Below, in pieces: positions 1 to 7,303 of a DNA stretch of 15,998 nt. The DNA is from CAZSVE01 sp964610175. GTDB lineage: Bacteria; Pseudomonadota; Gammaproteobacteria; HK1. The notes below the pieces were generated by a model, which saw nothing but the letters and a program-made list of their open reading frames with translations, was not told where the DNA came from and did not search any database. Within the stretch, counting starts at the first letter, position 1. Every line of letters begins with the position of its first letter. The position numbers and the translations under genes are program-made. The stretch covers positions 1-15,998 of the forward strand of contig CAZSVE010000073.1 in assembly GCA_964610175.1 (NCBI GenBank), written 5' to 3'.

Positions 1-303
1 TGAAGCCTCACGGTTTATGACTTGGCGCGAAAAGCCCGCGACTCACACTCCCCTCCGGTCGAGATGACATATCCTTTATCCATGCGATGGAATTTTGGTT
101 CCGGCTTTGCCGGGTTAGGCCAAGACTCTTGTCGGAGTTGGATATCGGTATTCGTTTTTCGGAGAGGAATTCCCATCGGCAGAGGGCGAATCTGCCATAG
201 CAATGGGGTTTGCCGATAGTTGGGAATCCATTCGCCCTTTATTTTCGTTCTTTTTGTTGCCAAACGGCACACATTGCATTACTCTCATCCCATGATCTCA
301 CAC
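1..303. other. Intergenic region with no supported gene
   Basis: I see no convincing gene here. Open frames on both strands are short, lack ribosome binding sites and have no recognisable protein content; the minus-strand frame at 15-272 reads through a repeat-like stretch. Positions 38-69 resemble, in inverted orientation, the dispersed repeat at 15813-15847. A weak promoter-like pair upstream of the toxin gene (TTGCCA at 257-262, then TACTCT at 280-285, 17 bases apart) matches the consensus poorly and is not annotated separately. Confidence 0.6.
38..69 (-). repeat. Possible decayed dispersed repeat (GTCAT-C-GA type)
   Basis: Read on the minus strand this begins TGTCATCTCGACCGGAGGGG, which resembles the start of the copy at 15813-15847 (TGTCATCCCGAACGGAGTAC). 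Short elements starting GTCAT followed by a CGA/CGGAG core are common between genes in many bacteria. The two window copies share the first ~17 positions with a few mismatches and then diverge, so this is a tentative match of one decayed copy to another. Confidence 0.35.
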
Positions 304-573
304 ATGGTTTCATATCAATGGGATAATAAGAAGAATGCGTTTTTGAAGCGGGCACGCGGGATTACCTTCGAACAGGTGATCATGCATATCGAGGGCGGCG
401 ACCTCTTGGATATCAGGGAACATCCCGATAGGAACGAGCATTCCAATCAACAGATACTTGTCATCGACATAAATCACTATGTGTATGTCGTTCCATTCGT
501 TGAACAGGGAGGTGAGCGTTTTCTGAGGACCATCGTGCCCAGCCGAAAACTGACAAAGCAATACTCAAGGTGA
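304..573 (+). CDS. BrnT-like toxin of a type II toxin-antitoxin module
   Basis: This is a small protein of 89 residues from ATG 304; an in-frame ATG at 292 would give 93. Near its start it has the W-D-x-x-K-N pattern followed by a G-I-T-F segment, then a hydrophobic strand (ILVIDI) and a C-terminal strand ending TIVPSRK. This matches the BrnT-type RNase toxin fold as I remember it (W-D-x-x-K, G-I-x-F, and a final I-x-x-R-x-A/K). Known BrnT proteins cleave RNA and are neutralised by a DNA-binding antitoxin that also represses the operon. The gene stops 4 bases before the antitoxin start, in the toxin-first order typical of brnTA. No strong Shine-Dalgarno precedes either ATG, so the start is uncertain. 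The function is inferred from family resemblance and pairing. Confidence 0.65.
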   Translation: MVSYQWDNKKNAFLKRARGITFEQVIMHIEGGDLLDIREHPDRNEHSNQQILVIDINHYVYVVPFVEQGGERFLRTIVPSRKLTKQYSR

Positions 574-577
574 CAGC

Positions 578-853
578 GTGGACAAATACTATCTCGACGA
601 GGAAGAACGAGATTTTGTGGAATCGGTCGAGCGGGGCGAGTGGACGTCGGTGGTGGATCTCGATACGGAGATCGAGAAGCATCGGCAATACGCCCGCAAC
701 ACACTTCGCAAGGATAAGCGAGTCAACATTCGGATTTCCTCTCACGATCTCGAGGCGCTTCAGGTCAGGGCGGTAGAAGATGGTATCCCCTATCAGACGC
801 TCATGGCCAGTGTACTTCACCGCTTCGTGGCCGGTCGGCTGAAAGAGGCATGA
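578..853 (+). CDS. Ribbon-helix-helix (CopG/BrnA-like) antitoxin
   Basis: This 91-residue acidic protein starts at GTG 578, four bases after the toxin stop, with only a weak AAGG upstream, so it probably depends on coupling to toxin translation. The N-terminal half is acidic and helical (DEEERDFVESVERGEW) and would be expected to contact the toxin. The C-terminal half carries a ribbon-helix-helix signature: a basic strand (KRVNIRIS) followed by two helices (HDLEALQVRAVEDG and IPYQTLMASVLHRFV). That order resembles the CopG-type antitoxins that accompany BrnT-like toxins. It is expected to bind the toxin and to repress its own promoter upstream of position 304. The family is fairly secure; the precise name is not. 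Confidence 0.72.
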   Translation: MDKYYLDEEERDFVESVERGEWTSVVDLDTEIEKHRQYARNTLRKDKRVNIRISSHDLEALQVRAVEDGIPYQTLMASVLHRFVAGRLKEA

Positions 854-867
854 GATAACCGTTCAGG

Positions 868-960
868 TATCGGAAAAATTAAGGATCTCGAGGAAATCGG
901 TGCGTGCATTGAGACCCACCCCACTTCAGTCTTGGCGTGAAGCGCTAACATATTTCATGT
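868..960 (+). repeat. Dispersed repeat family A, copy 1 (diverged)
   Basis: This copy begins TATCGGAAAAA, continues AAGGATCTCGAGGA, has a pyrimidine-rich ACCCACCCCA centre, and ends CTTGGCGTGAAGCGCTAACA. The same blocks occur in the same order at 8915-9002 and, inverted, at 6355-6441. It is the most diverged of the three and lies immediately upstream of the radical SAM gene. Confidence 0.6.
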
Positions 961-1005
961 TATGTCGCTGACGATAAAACTTACTTTGCGAGTGTAATTC
1001 AAATT

Positions 1006-2526
1006 ATGCGTGTTTTGCTTTTATATCCCCGTTTCCCCAAAAGTTACTCCTCATTCCATACGGCTATAGAGTTGATGGGGAAGAAAACTCACTCTCCCCC
1101 CCTTGGCCTGATTACCGTTGCCGCCATCTTGCCTCAAGAGTGGGAATTCAAACTGGTGGATCTCAATATCCGTGAAGTAACGGAAGAAGAGTGGAATTGG
1201 GCGGAGTTCGTAATGGTTTCCGCCATGCTTGTGCAAAGGGTCGATTTTTTTGCTCAGATTCAGGAAGGCAAACGGCGTGGGAAGAAAGTAGCCGTCGGAG
1301 GTCCTTATCCGACCGCTTTTTCCGATGACGTCGCTCGACATTCAGAAGCCGACTATCTTGTTCTGGATGAAGGCGAAATGACTATCCCCCAGTTTTTGGC
1401 GGCAATCGAGCGTGGTGACAAAGGGGGTGTATTTCGCTCTACCGAAAAACCCGATGTACGGGGAACACCCTTCCCTCGCTACGATTTATTGGAGTTGGAT
1501 GCCTATCTGGAAATGTCCATTCAATTTTCCAGGGGCTGTCCTTTCCAATGTGAATTCTGTGACATCATCACGCTTTATGGCCGAAAACCTCGCACGAAAG
1601 CGCCTGAACAAATGTTGCGGGAGCTGGAGTATCTCTATGAATGCGGTTGGCGGGGTACGGTGTTCATGGTGGATGATAATTTTATCGGCAACAAGCGGGA
1701 CGTCGAGGAATTCCTACGGGTATTGAAAGGCTGGATGGCTGAAAAGAAATATCCTTTCTTGTTTTACACCGAAGCCTCGATAAATTTGGCCAAGTATCCG
1801 AAATTGATGGAATCGATGACGGCATGTAATTTCGATTCGGTTTTCGTGGGATTGGAAACCCCGGATGCAGAAACTTTGACACTTATCAAAAAGTCCCAGA
1901 ATCTTTATGCTCCCATCAGCGAGTCCATAGCGGCAATCAAGAAAGCAGGAATTCATGTCATGGCCAATTTTATTATTGGTTTCGATGGTGAAAGGCCTGG
2001 GATCGATAGGCGTGTCATTCAGCTCGTAGAAGAGAATGCCCTTCCAATGCCTATGTTTTCCTTATTATTTGCCCTTCCAAATACAGCGTTGTGGCATCGT
2101 CTCAAAAAAGAAGGACGACTCCTGGAAGGTGATAGCATAAACCAAAATACTGCAATGAATTTCGTACCCACTCGCCCCATCGAAGAAATTGTAGATGAGT
2201 TTCTAAATGTATTCGAGGAACTTTATGAACCAAAAAGATATATCGAAAGGAATTATCGTCATTTCATGCAAATGGGGAAAATGAATCGAAATTACGAATC
2301 CATACCATTTGGCTGGGGGAATCTCGGCTCGTCTGTACGGGTTTTCTGGTTGGAAGGCATCGTTCGCAAAACACGGTGGCGCTTTTGGTATTATCTATTC
2401 AAGATTATGCGCTCCAGGCCCGAATTTGCTTTCGACTATTTATTTTATTGCATTGTCATGGAGCACTTCACGAAGTCTCGCGACCTTATTCGCAATCAAG
2501 TGAAGGCTCAATTACCCAAACTCTAA
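1006..2526 (+). CDS. B12-binding domain radical SAM protein (DUF4070-type)
   Basis: This protein has 506 residues. Residues 1-140 form a cobalamin-binding-like Rossmann domain (MRVLLLYPRF at the start, VAVGGPYPT near 95-103). The radical SAM core follows, with the C-x3-C-x2-C cluster motif at Cys178, Cys182 and Cys185 (RGCPFQCEFCD), which binds a 4Fe-4S cluster and S-adenosylmethionine. The C-terminal ~150 residues resemble the extension called DUF4070. The N-terminal domain has no D-x-H-x-x-G motif, as in several radical SAM methylases such as the hopanoid methylase HpnP, whose overall architecture is similar. The substrate cannot be read from sequence, and nothing in the neighbourhood points to hopanoid synthesis. 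The ATG at 1006 has no clear Shine-Dalgarno and follows repeat A copy 1. The gene stands alone: its stop abuts repeat B copy 1. Confidence 0.85.
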   Translation: MRVLLLYPRFPKSYSSFHTAIELMGKKTHSPPLGLITVAAILPQEWEFKLVDLNIREVTEEEWNWAEFVMVSAMLVQRVDFFAQIQEGKRRGKKVAVGGPYPTAFSDDVARHSEADYLVLDEGEMTIPQFLAAIERGDKGGVFRSTEKPDVRGTPFPRYDLLELDAYLEMSIQFSRGCPFQCEFCDIITLYGRKPRTKAPEQMLRELEYLYECGWRGTVFMVDDNFIGNKRDVEEFLRVLKGWMAEKKYPFLFYTEASINLAKYPKLMESMTACNFDSVFVGLETPDAETLTLIKKSQNLYAPISESIAAIKKAGIHVMANFIIGFDGERPGIDRRVIQLVEENALPMPMFSLLFALPNTALWHRLKKEGRLLEGDSINQNTAMNFVPTRPIEEIVDEFLNVFEELYEPKRYIERNYRHFMQMGKMNRNYESIPFGWGNLGSSVRVFWLEGIVRKTRWRFWYYLFKIMRSRPEFAFDYLFYCIVMEHFTKSRDLIRNQVKAQLPKL

Positions 2527-2634
2527 CGAGGCCTCGCCTCGGACCGACAAAACATGACCCGTGCATCGGTAAAGCAAAATCGGTGTTCCGTAAAACCCGG
2601 CTCATTTGCGAAGATGAGCGGGAAATAAGCAAAT
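2527..2634 (-). repeat. Dispersed repeat family B, copy 1 (inverted)
   Basis: Read on the minus strand this gives ATTTGCTTATTTCCCGCTCA, then CTTCGCAAATGAG, then GATTTTGCTTTACCGATG, and ends TCGGTCCGAGGCGAGGCC. The same blocks occur in order at 15577-15678, and split into two parts at 8841-8902 and 9014-9036. On the + strand, positions 2601-2618 can fold into a 7-base-pair stem closing a GCGA loop. It starts directly after the radical SAM stop codon. Confidence 0.75.
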
Positions 2635-2643
2635 CGACAGGAT

Positions 2644-2675
2644 GGTGGAAAAGTCCCTTCCTCGACTTTTTCACC
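2644..2675 (+). terminator. 12-base-pair hairpin, possible terminator
   Basis: GGTGGAAAAGTC (2644-2655) pairs with GACTTTTTCACC (2664-2675) around an 8-base loop, with one G-U pair. No T-tract follows on either side; the T-run is inside the stem. It sits between the radical SAM gene and mutY, where a terminator would be expected. The pairing is visible; the function is inferred. Confidence 0.45.
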
Positions 2676-2795
2676 CACAGGGAATCATGAATGTGGATTG
2701 CCACCCTCGACTCCCGCGTTATCCCCTTACCTTACTTCCCCGATTGATTCGAAACCCGCAAACAAGGCTCATCGTATCCGTTCGATAGGGATTGG

Positions 2796-3962
2796 ATGAT
2801 ATTCTCCGATTTGGTTCTCAAGTGGCGCGAAAGGGGAGGGCGTCGTGATCTACCCTGGCAGCAGGAGGTGACGGGGTATCGGGTCTGGGTTTCGGAAATC
2901 ATGCTGCAGCAGACCCGTGTAGGGACCGTCACGGAATATTTCCAACGTTTCATGGTGCGTTTCCCGAGGGTACGAGATCTCGCTTTGGCGGAACCGGATG
3001 AGGTACTGCACCTTTGGAGCGGGCTCGGTTATTACGCTCGGGCGCGAAATCTCCATAGCGCCGCCCGCATCATTCACGAACGCCATGGTGGCGAGTTTCC
3101 CTCCCGATTCGACGCAGTCCTCTCGTTGCCTGGCATCGGTCGCTCCACTGCTGGTGCCATTCTTGCCCTGGCCTTCGGGCAACGCCATGCCATTCTGGAC
3201 GGTAATGTGAAACGGGTGCTGTCGCGTTACCATGCCATTGCGGGCTGGCCGGGGGGCACCATGGTGGCAAGGCAGCTATGGGCGCTGGCGGAGCGTTACA
3301 CGCCGCACCATCGGGTAGCGGAATATACCCAGGCCATGATGGATCTCGGGGCATTGGTGTGTACGCCAACGCTACCCGCCTGCCCCCATTGTCCTTTGAG
3401 CCGTACCTGCCGTGCCTATGCTGAAGGGCAGCAGGAGGATTTCCCCACCAAACGCATGAAAAAACCGCTTCCGGTGCGCACCACGAGGTTCATTCTGGTG
3501 GTACGCACCCATGGCACGGCACGTCCGCCGATGCGATCCGTATTGCTGGAAAGGCGTCCCGCCACGGGGGTGTGGGGAGGACTTTGGAGTTTCCCGGAAT
3601 GCGCCCTGGAAGAGGATTTCAACGCATGGTGCGCAACGGAACTCGGCGGCGTGCCGACAAACATGACGTCCCTGCCACCCTTTCGGCACACCTTCACGCA
3701 TTTTCACCTGGACATTCATCCGATACTACTATCATGTCGATCCATAACGGGTTCGGCCTCGCGTACGGCAACAATCTCTCCCTTCGATGATCGTAACGAT
3801 GGTGGCCATGCGGACGGAAACCCAAGCATTTGGTATCCCCTGGACGAATCATCCATCAGCAGCCCCCCCCTTTTGGGTTTCGCCGCGCCCGTAGCGCGGT
3901 TGCTCGACGTGTGTCGCGCTACCCTGCGCCAGGGAAGTGTTACCCTGATGGAAAATCCGTAG
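2796..3962 (+). CDS. mutY: A/G-specific adenine DNA glycosylase MutY
   Basis: MutY removes adenine mispaired with 8-oxoguanine during base excision repair. Visible features are the catalytic glutamate Glu34 (WVSEIMLQQTRV), the helix-hairpin-helix LPGIGRSTAG at 111-120, the conserved Asp135 (ILDGNVKRVL), and the 4Fe-4S ligands Cys189, Cys196, Cys199 and Cys205 in C-x6-C-x2-C-x5-C spacing. A C-terminal MutT-like domain that recognises 8-oxoguanine follows (GVWGGLWSFPE near 258-268, HTFTHFHLDI near 302-311). At 388 residues it is longer than the ~350 of E. coli, mainly because of a low-complexity, Ser/Asp/Gly-rich insert at roughly 312-345 within the C-terminal domain. The start at ATG 2796 is supported by an AGGG about 6 bases upstream. 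It stands alone, without the yggX gene that often follows it. Confidence 0.95.
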   Translation: MIFSDLVLKWRERGGRRDLPWQQEVTGYRVWVSEIMLQQTRVGTVTEYFQRFMVRFPRVRDLALAEPDEVLHLWSGLGYYARARNLHSAARIIHERHGGEFPSRFDAVLSLPGIGRSTAGAILALAFGQRHAILDGNVKRVLSRYHAIAGWPGGTMVARQLWALAERYTPHHRVAEYTQAMMDLGALVCTPTLPACPHCPLSRTCRAYAEGQQEDFPTKRMKKPLPVRTTRFILVVRTHGTARPPMRSVLLERRPATGVWGGLWSFPECALEEDFNAWCATELGGVPTNMTSLPPFRHTFTHFHLDIHPILLSCRSITGSASRTATISPFDDRNDGGHADGNPSIWYPLDESSISSPPLLGFAAPVARLLDVCRATLRQGSVTLMENP

Positions 3963-3963
3963 T

Positions 3964-3988
3964 TTGGGGTAAGGTAAGCCAACCCCAA
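3964..3988 (+). terminator. Hairpin just after mutY, possible terminator
   Basis: TTGGGGT (3964-3970) pairs perfectly with ACCCCAA (3982-3988) around an 11-base loop, beginning two bases after the mutY stop. No T-tract follows, so intrinsic termination is only a suggestion. Confidence 0.35.
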
Positions 3989-4007
3989 CCGGGAACGACA
4001 TGACTCC

Positions 4008-4022
4008 CGCCGCTTCGCGGCG
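4008..4022 (+). promoter_or_regulatory. Short GC hairpin in the mod leader
   Basis: CGCCGC (4008-4013) pairs with GCGGCG (4017-4022) around a TTC loop, ending 14 bases before the GAGAG that is the probable ribosome binding site of mod (4036-4040). It may influence mod translation or be incidental; the sequence does not decide. Confidence 0.3.
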
Positions 4023-4047
4023 ACAACCACACAACGAGAGAATGCCA

Positions 4048-6336
4048 ATGCCGAGACTGTCCGATCAGGAAAAACAGGAGATCATGCGCTGCCTGGAGAC
4101 CGACAGGGCATTGCCGGAGCGGTATCGCTTCCTGCTCTTCGACGACAAGCGCGAGGTCGAGCTGGTCTGGAGCGGCAAGACCCGCGAGGTGTGCAACGTC
4201 GTGCTGCCCTTCCAGACCATCGAGCAGGTGGACGAACCCCGCGCCGAGAAGCCCTCCGACGCTGGCCTGCAAATGAATCTGCCCGGCATGGACGAGCGCG
4301 GACGGCAGATCGCGGGCTGGACCAACAAGCTCATCTGGGGCGACAACAAGCTGATCCTCTCCTCGCTCAGGAACGGGCCACTCCGCGACGAGATCGAAAG
4401 GCAGGGCGGACTCAAACTCATCTACATCGATCCGCCCTTCGACGTCGGCGCCGATTTCTCCATGGATATCGAGATTGGCGGCGATACCTTCACCAAAAAG
4501 CCCAACATTCTAGAAGAGATCGCCTACCGCGACACCTGGGGCCAGGGCGCCGATTCCTTCATCGCCATGATCTACGAGCGGCTGATCCTGATGCGGGATC
4601 TGTTGGCGGAGGATGGGAGTATTTATGTGCATTGTGATTGGCGGGTGAATAGTTACATGCGGCTTGTGCTTGATGAAGTTTTTGGATCTACGCTGTTTAC
4701 AAATCAAATTTGTTGGAGACGAACAACGGCACATGGTGATGCAAAACAAGGTGCCAAAAGATACGACATCGTGGACGATACAATTTTGTATTTTTCAAAA
4801 TCGCCAACGGAGAAAATCTGGAACACCCAGTATATTCCGTTTTCTGACGCTCAAGTTGAGCAACAATACAACAAAGAAGACGAAAATGGTCGAAAATACA
4901 GGTTGGTTACACCGACTGCAGCTAAGCCAGGGGGTGATACATCATACGAGTGGCGAGGTGTAACTCCGCCTAAGGGAAGATATTGGGCTTATACACGGGA
5001 AAAAATGCAGTCCTTCGAAGATCAAGGAAAACTTTATTATTCCAGCACGGGGCAGCCCTACATCAAATACTATCTTGATGAGCGCCCTGGAGTCGCTGCT
5101 TCAACTATTTGGTTCGATATGCTTTTGGCACCGACAGCAAAAGAGCGTGTCAACTACCCCACCCAAAAACCCGAAGCCCTCCTCTCCCGCATCATTTCCG
5201 CCTCCTCCAACCCCGGCGATCTCGTCGCCGACTTCTTCTGCGGTTCCGGCACCACTGCCGCCGTCGCCGAAAAGCTGGGACGCAAATGGATCTGCGCCGA
5301 TCTCGGCAAGTTCGCCATCCACACCACCCGCAAGCGCATGATCGGCGTGCAGCGTCAACTCAAGGCCGAGGGCGGGGATTACCGCGCCTTCGAGATCCTC
5401 AACCTCGGCAAATACGAGCGCCAGCACTTCGTCGGCGTCAATCCAAACCTGCGCCAGGAAGAGCAGCGGCGGCAACTGGTCGCCAGGGAAGCGGCCTTCA
5501 TCGAGCTGATCCTGAAGGCCTATCGCGCCGAGAAAAGCGAACAATTCTCGGCCTTCCACGGCAAGAAGGCCGGGCGGCTGGTGGCCATCGGGCCGGTCAA
5601 CCTGCCGGTCACAAGGCTCTTCGTGGAGGAGATCATCCTGGAATGCCGCAAGAATCGCTTCACCAAGGTGGATATCCTCGGCTTCGAGTTCGAGATGGGC
5701 CTCTTCCCCAACGCCCTGGACGAGGCACGGGGAAAGGGTATCGACATCGCGCCGAAATATATCCCCGCCGAGGTCTTCGACAAGCGGGCGGTGGAGAAGA
5801 ACCAGGTGGTGTTCCACGATGTCTCCTACATCGAAGTCAAACCCCATGTGACTACGAAAAAGGGGCGATCCCCCACGGTAGCGGTGGAGCTGACGGACTT
5901 TTCGGTCTTCTATTCCCAGGACAGCATCAATCAGGCCGAGGAGATCCTGGGCAAGACCAGAAAGGCTGGCAGCCGGATCGTGGTGGACAGGGGCCGGATC
6001 GTGAAGCTCTCCGGGGACAAAAAGGGCATCTTCCACCGCGAGCCACTGACCCGGAACTGGACGGACTGGATCGACTACTGGAGTGTCGATTTCGACTTCG
6101 AGAGTCGCCGCGAGATCATCCGGGTGTGGGACCCGGAGACCGGCAAGACCGAGGAACCGTGGACGGGGGATTATATCTTCGAGAACGAGTGGCAGAGCTT
6201 CCGCACTAGGAAGGATCGTTCTCTGGATCTCACTAGCGTGGCGTGCGAGGTGGCGCCGGGCCGGCGCAAGATCGCGGTGAAGGTGGTGGATATCTTCGGC
6301 AACGATACCATGACCATCGTGGATGTGATGGTATGA
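4048..6336 (+). CDS. mod: Type III restriction-modification DNA methyltransferase (Mod), N6-adenine type
   Basis: Mod recognises a short asymmetric site and methylates adenine using S-adenosylmethionine; in type III systems it also supplies target recognition to Res. The catalytic motif DPPF lies at residues 128-131 and comes before the SAM-binding motif F-C-G-S-G at 397-401, which is the beta-class order typical of type III Mod enzymes. The region between them (about 186-367) is the expected target-recognition domain. The ~230 residues at the C-terminus look complete (WTDWIDYWSVDFDF near the end). I chose ATG 4048 (MPRLSDQEK) because GAGAG lies 7 bases upstream; in-frame ATGs at 4042 and 4000 are alternatives. 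The length from 4048 is 762 residues, with no frameshift. Base composition drops sharply across the recognition region. With Res broken, it probably acts as an orphan methyltransferase. Confidence 0.92.
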   Translation: MPRLSDQEKQEIMRCLETDRALPERYRFLLFDDKREVELVWSGKTREVCNVVLPFQTIEQVDEPRAEKPSDAGLQMNLPGMDERGRQIAGWTNKLIWGDNKLILSSLRNGPLRDEIERQGGLKLIYIDPPFDVGADFSMDIEIGGDTFTKKPNILEEIAYRDTWGQGADSFIAMIYERLILMRDLLAEDGSIYVHCDWRVNSYMRLVLDEVFGSTLFTNQICWRRTTAHGDAKQGAKRYDIVDDTILYFSKSPTEKIWNTQYIPFSDAQVEQQYNKEDENGRKYRLVTPTAAKPGGDTSYEWRGVTPPKGRYWAYTREKMQSFEDQGKLYYSSTGQPYIKYYLDERPGVAASTIWFDMLLAPTAKERVNYPTQKPEALLSRIISASSNPGDLVADFFCGSGTTAAVAEKLGRKWICADLGKFAIHTTRKRMIGVQRQLKAEGGDYRAFEILNLGKYERQHFVGVNPNLRQEEQRRQLVAREAAFIELILKAYRAEKSEQFSAFHGKKAGRLVAIGPVNLPVTRLFVEEIILECRKNRFTKVDILGFEFEMGLFPNALDEARGKGIDIAPKYIPAEVFDKRAVEKNQVVFHDVSYIEVKPHVTTKKGRSPTVAVELTDFSVFYSQDSINQAEEILGKTRKAGSRIVVDRGRIVKLSGDKKGIFHREPLTRNWTDWIDYWSVDFDFESRREIIRVWDPETGKTEEPWTGDYIFENEWQSFRTRKDRSLDLTSVACEVAPGRRKIAVKVVDIFGNDTMTIVDVMV

Positions 6337-6354
6337 ACGGGAAAGGCGCGACGG

Positions 6355-6441
6355 GGAACATGTTGGCACTTCGCGCCAGCGACCGAGAGGGGGGGTGGAC
6401 CTTGGCTCGCGATCCGGATCGTCGAGGATCTTTTTCCGATA
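6355..6441 (-). repeat. Dispersed repeat family A, copy 2 (inverted)
   Basis: Read on the minus strand it begins TATCGGAAAAAGATCCTCGA, contains CGCGAGCCAAGGTCCACCCC (identical over 20 bases to copy 3), then CCTCTCGGTCGCTGGCGCGA, and ends CCAACATGTTCC. It begins 18 bases after the mod stop codon and separates mod from the NYN gene. Confidence 0.75.
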
Positions 6442-6459
6442 TTTGAATACAGCCGCCCA

Positions 6460-6490
6460 ATAAAAAACGCCGACACGATTGGCCGGCGTT
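6460..6490 (-). terminator. Minus-strand intrinsic terminator-like hairpin
   Basis: On the minus strand AACGCCG (6490-6484) pairs with CGGCGTT (6472-6466) around an 11-base loop and is followed directly by a T-run (the complement of A at 6462-6467). This is the canonical form of an intrinsic terminator, but no minus-strand gene precedes it in the window. It may be left over from a lost gene, or may stop antisense transcription into mod. Confidence 0.55.
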
Positions 6491-6494
6491 CGGG

Positions 6495-6514
6495 CCAGGG
6501 CATGAAAGCCCTGG
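6495..6514. other. Perfect 7-base-pair hairpin next to the terminator-like stem
   Basis: CCAGGGC (6495-6501) pairs with GCCCTGG (6508-6514) around ATGAAA. It starts five bases after the previous stem, so the two would form a tandem structure. Its role is unknown. Confidence 0.5.
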
Positions 6515-6575
6515 TGGGGTTCGCGTAGTGTAGGTAATTCGGAGCAGGAATGTCAAAAAAAGGAATGTCGAAAAA

Positions 6576-7262
6576 GTGTCCAAGAAAGTTCAGCAAAATC
6601 CACGGAAAACCAACGGCGACCATGGCAATACCGCAAGGGTGATGGTCTATATCGATGGTTACAATCTTTATTATGGCATCCGGGCGGCCTACGGAGGGCG
6701 TTACAAATGGCTGGATCTCGAGTCGCTTGCGCGTGATTTTCTAAGGCCGGGCATGATGCTTGCGGGTGTGAAATATTTTACGGCCATTACGAAGGACACA
6801 TCGGATTCCCATCGAAGGCAGGCGGTCTATTTGAAGGCCTTGGTGGCGTATTGTGGCAGGCTGGAGATTATCCATGGACGTTTCCTATCGAAAACAAAGC
6901 GATGCCGGGCATGCGATGCACAATATCCATCCTACGAAGAGAAGAAAACCGACGTGAATATTGCCTGTCATATCCTGAACGATGCCCATCGGGATCGATT
7001 CGATATTGCTTACCTGATTTCCGGCGATAGCGATCTGGTGCCACCGTTGACGATCATCGGGCAATATCACCCGGAGAAGAAAACCATCGTTGCCCATCCA
7101 CCAAGACGCAAAAGCGAGGAGTTGTGTCGGGCTGCCAGTGGTTGGTTCTCCATCGGGGAACAAAAGCTGAAACGCAATCAGCTACCCGAGCGTATTCGAA
7201 CCAAAAGTGGTGGCCGAATCATTCGTCCCGATGCCTGGGTATCCCCGGCGTCCGAGACATGA
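6576..7262 (+). CDS. NYN-domain (LabA/DUF88-like) putative ribonuclease
   Basis: This is a PIN-like NYN domain protein of 228 residues from GTG 6576, or 206 from the internal ATG at 6642. The domain is recognisable from the first strand MVYIDGYNLYYGIR with its catalytic-type Asp, the central K-T-D-V-N-I-A motif, and the LISGDSDLVPPL motif with two acidic residues. Such clustered acids bind metal for RNA or DNA cleavage in PIN-fold nucleases. A C-R-A-C pair (near residues 109-112) could be half a zinc site. The start is ambiguous: AGGA lies 11 bases before the GTG, while ATG 6642 overlaps the stop of a 30-codon frame beginning at ATG 6550 (TGATG). It lies between mod and res with KilA-N, and its stop overlaps a possible KilA-N start. 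It appears intact. A role in the restriction system is inferred from position alone. Confidence 0.75.
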   Translation: MSKKVQQNPRKTNGDHGNTARVMVYIDGYNLYYGIRAAYGGRYKWLDLESLARDFLRPGMMLAGVKYFTAITKDTSDSHRRQAVYLKALVAYCGRLEIIHGRFLSKTKRCRACDAQYPSYEEKKTDVNIACHILNDAHRDRFDIAYLISGDSDLVPPLTIIGQYHPEKKTIVAHPPRRKSEELCRAASGWFSIGEQKLKRNQLPERIRTKSGGRIIRPDAWVSPASET

Positions 7263-7303
7263 ATATGTCCGGGACGATTTGGCTCCCGGATCGTGGTGAA
7301 TAT

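Noticed and set aside
15..272. 85-codon minus-strand frame at the left edge
   Set aside because: It reads through a repeat-like stretch, has no ribosome binding site, and no family resemblance.
2376..2690. 104-codon + strand frame at the end of the radical SAM gene
   Set aside because: Out of frame with the real gene and extending through repeat B and the hairpin; not protein-like.
5109..6209. 366-codon + strand frame inside mod
   Set aside because: An out-of-frame shadow rich in Arg/Gly/Pro, overlapping the well-supported Mod frame.
5101..6369. Long minus-strand open frame (422 codons) opposite mod
   Set aside because: It is the antisense shadow of the GC-rich mod gene, with a repetitive His/Leu/Asp-rich composition and no domain; the + strand Mod has clear motifs.
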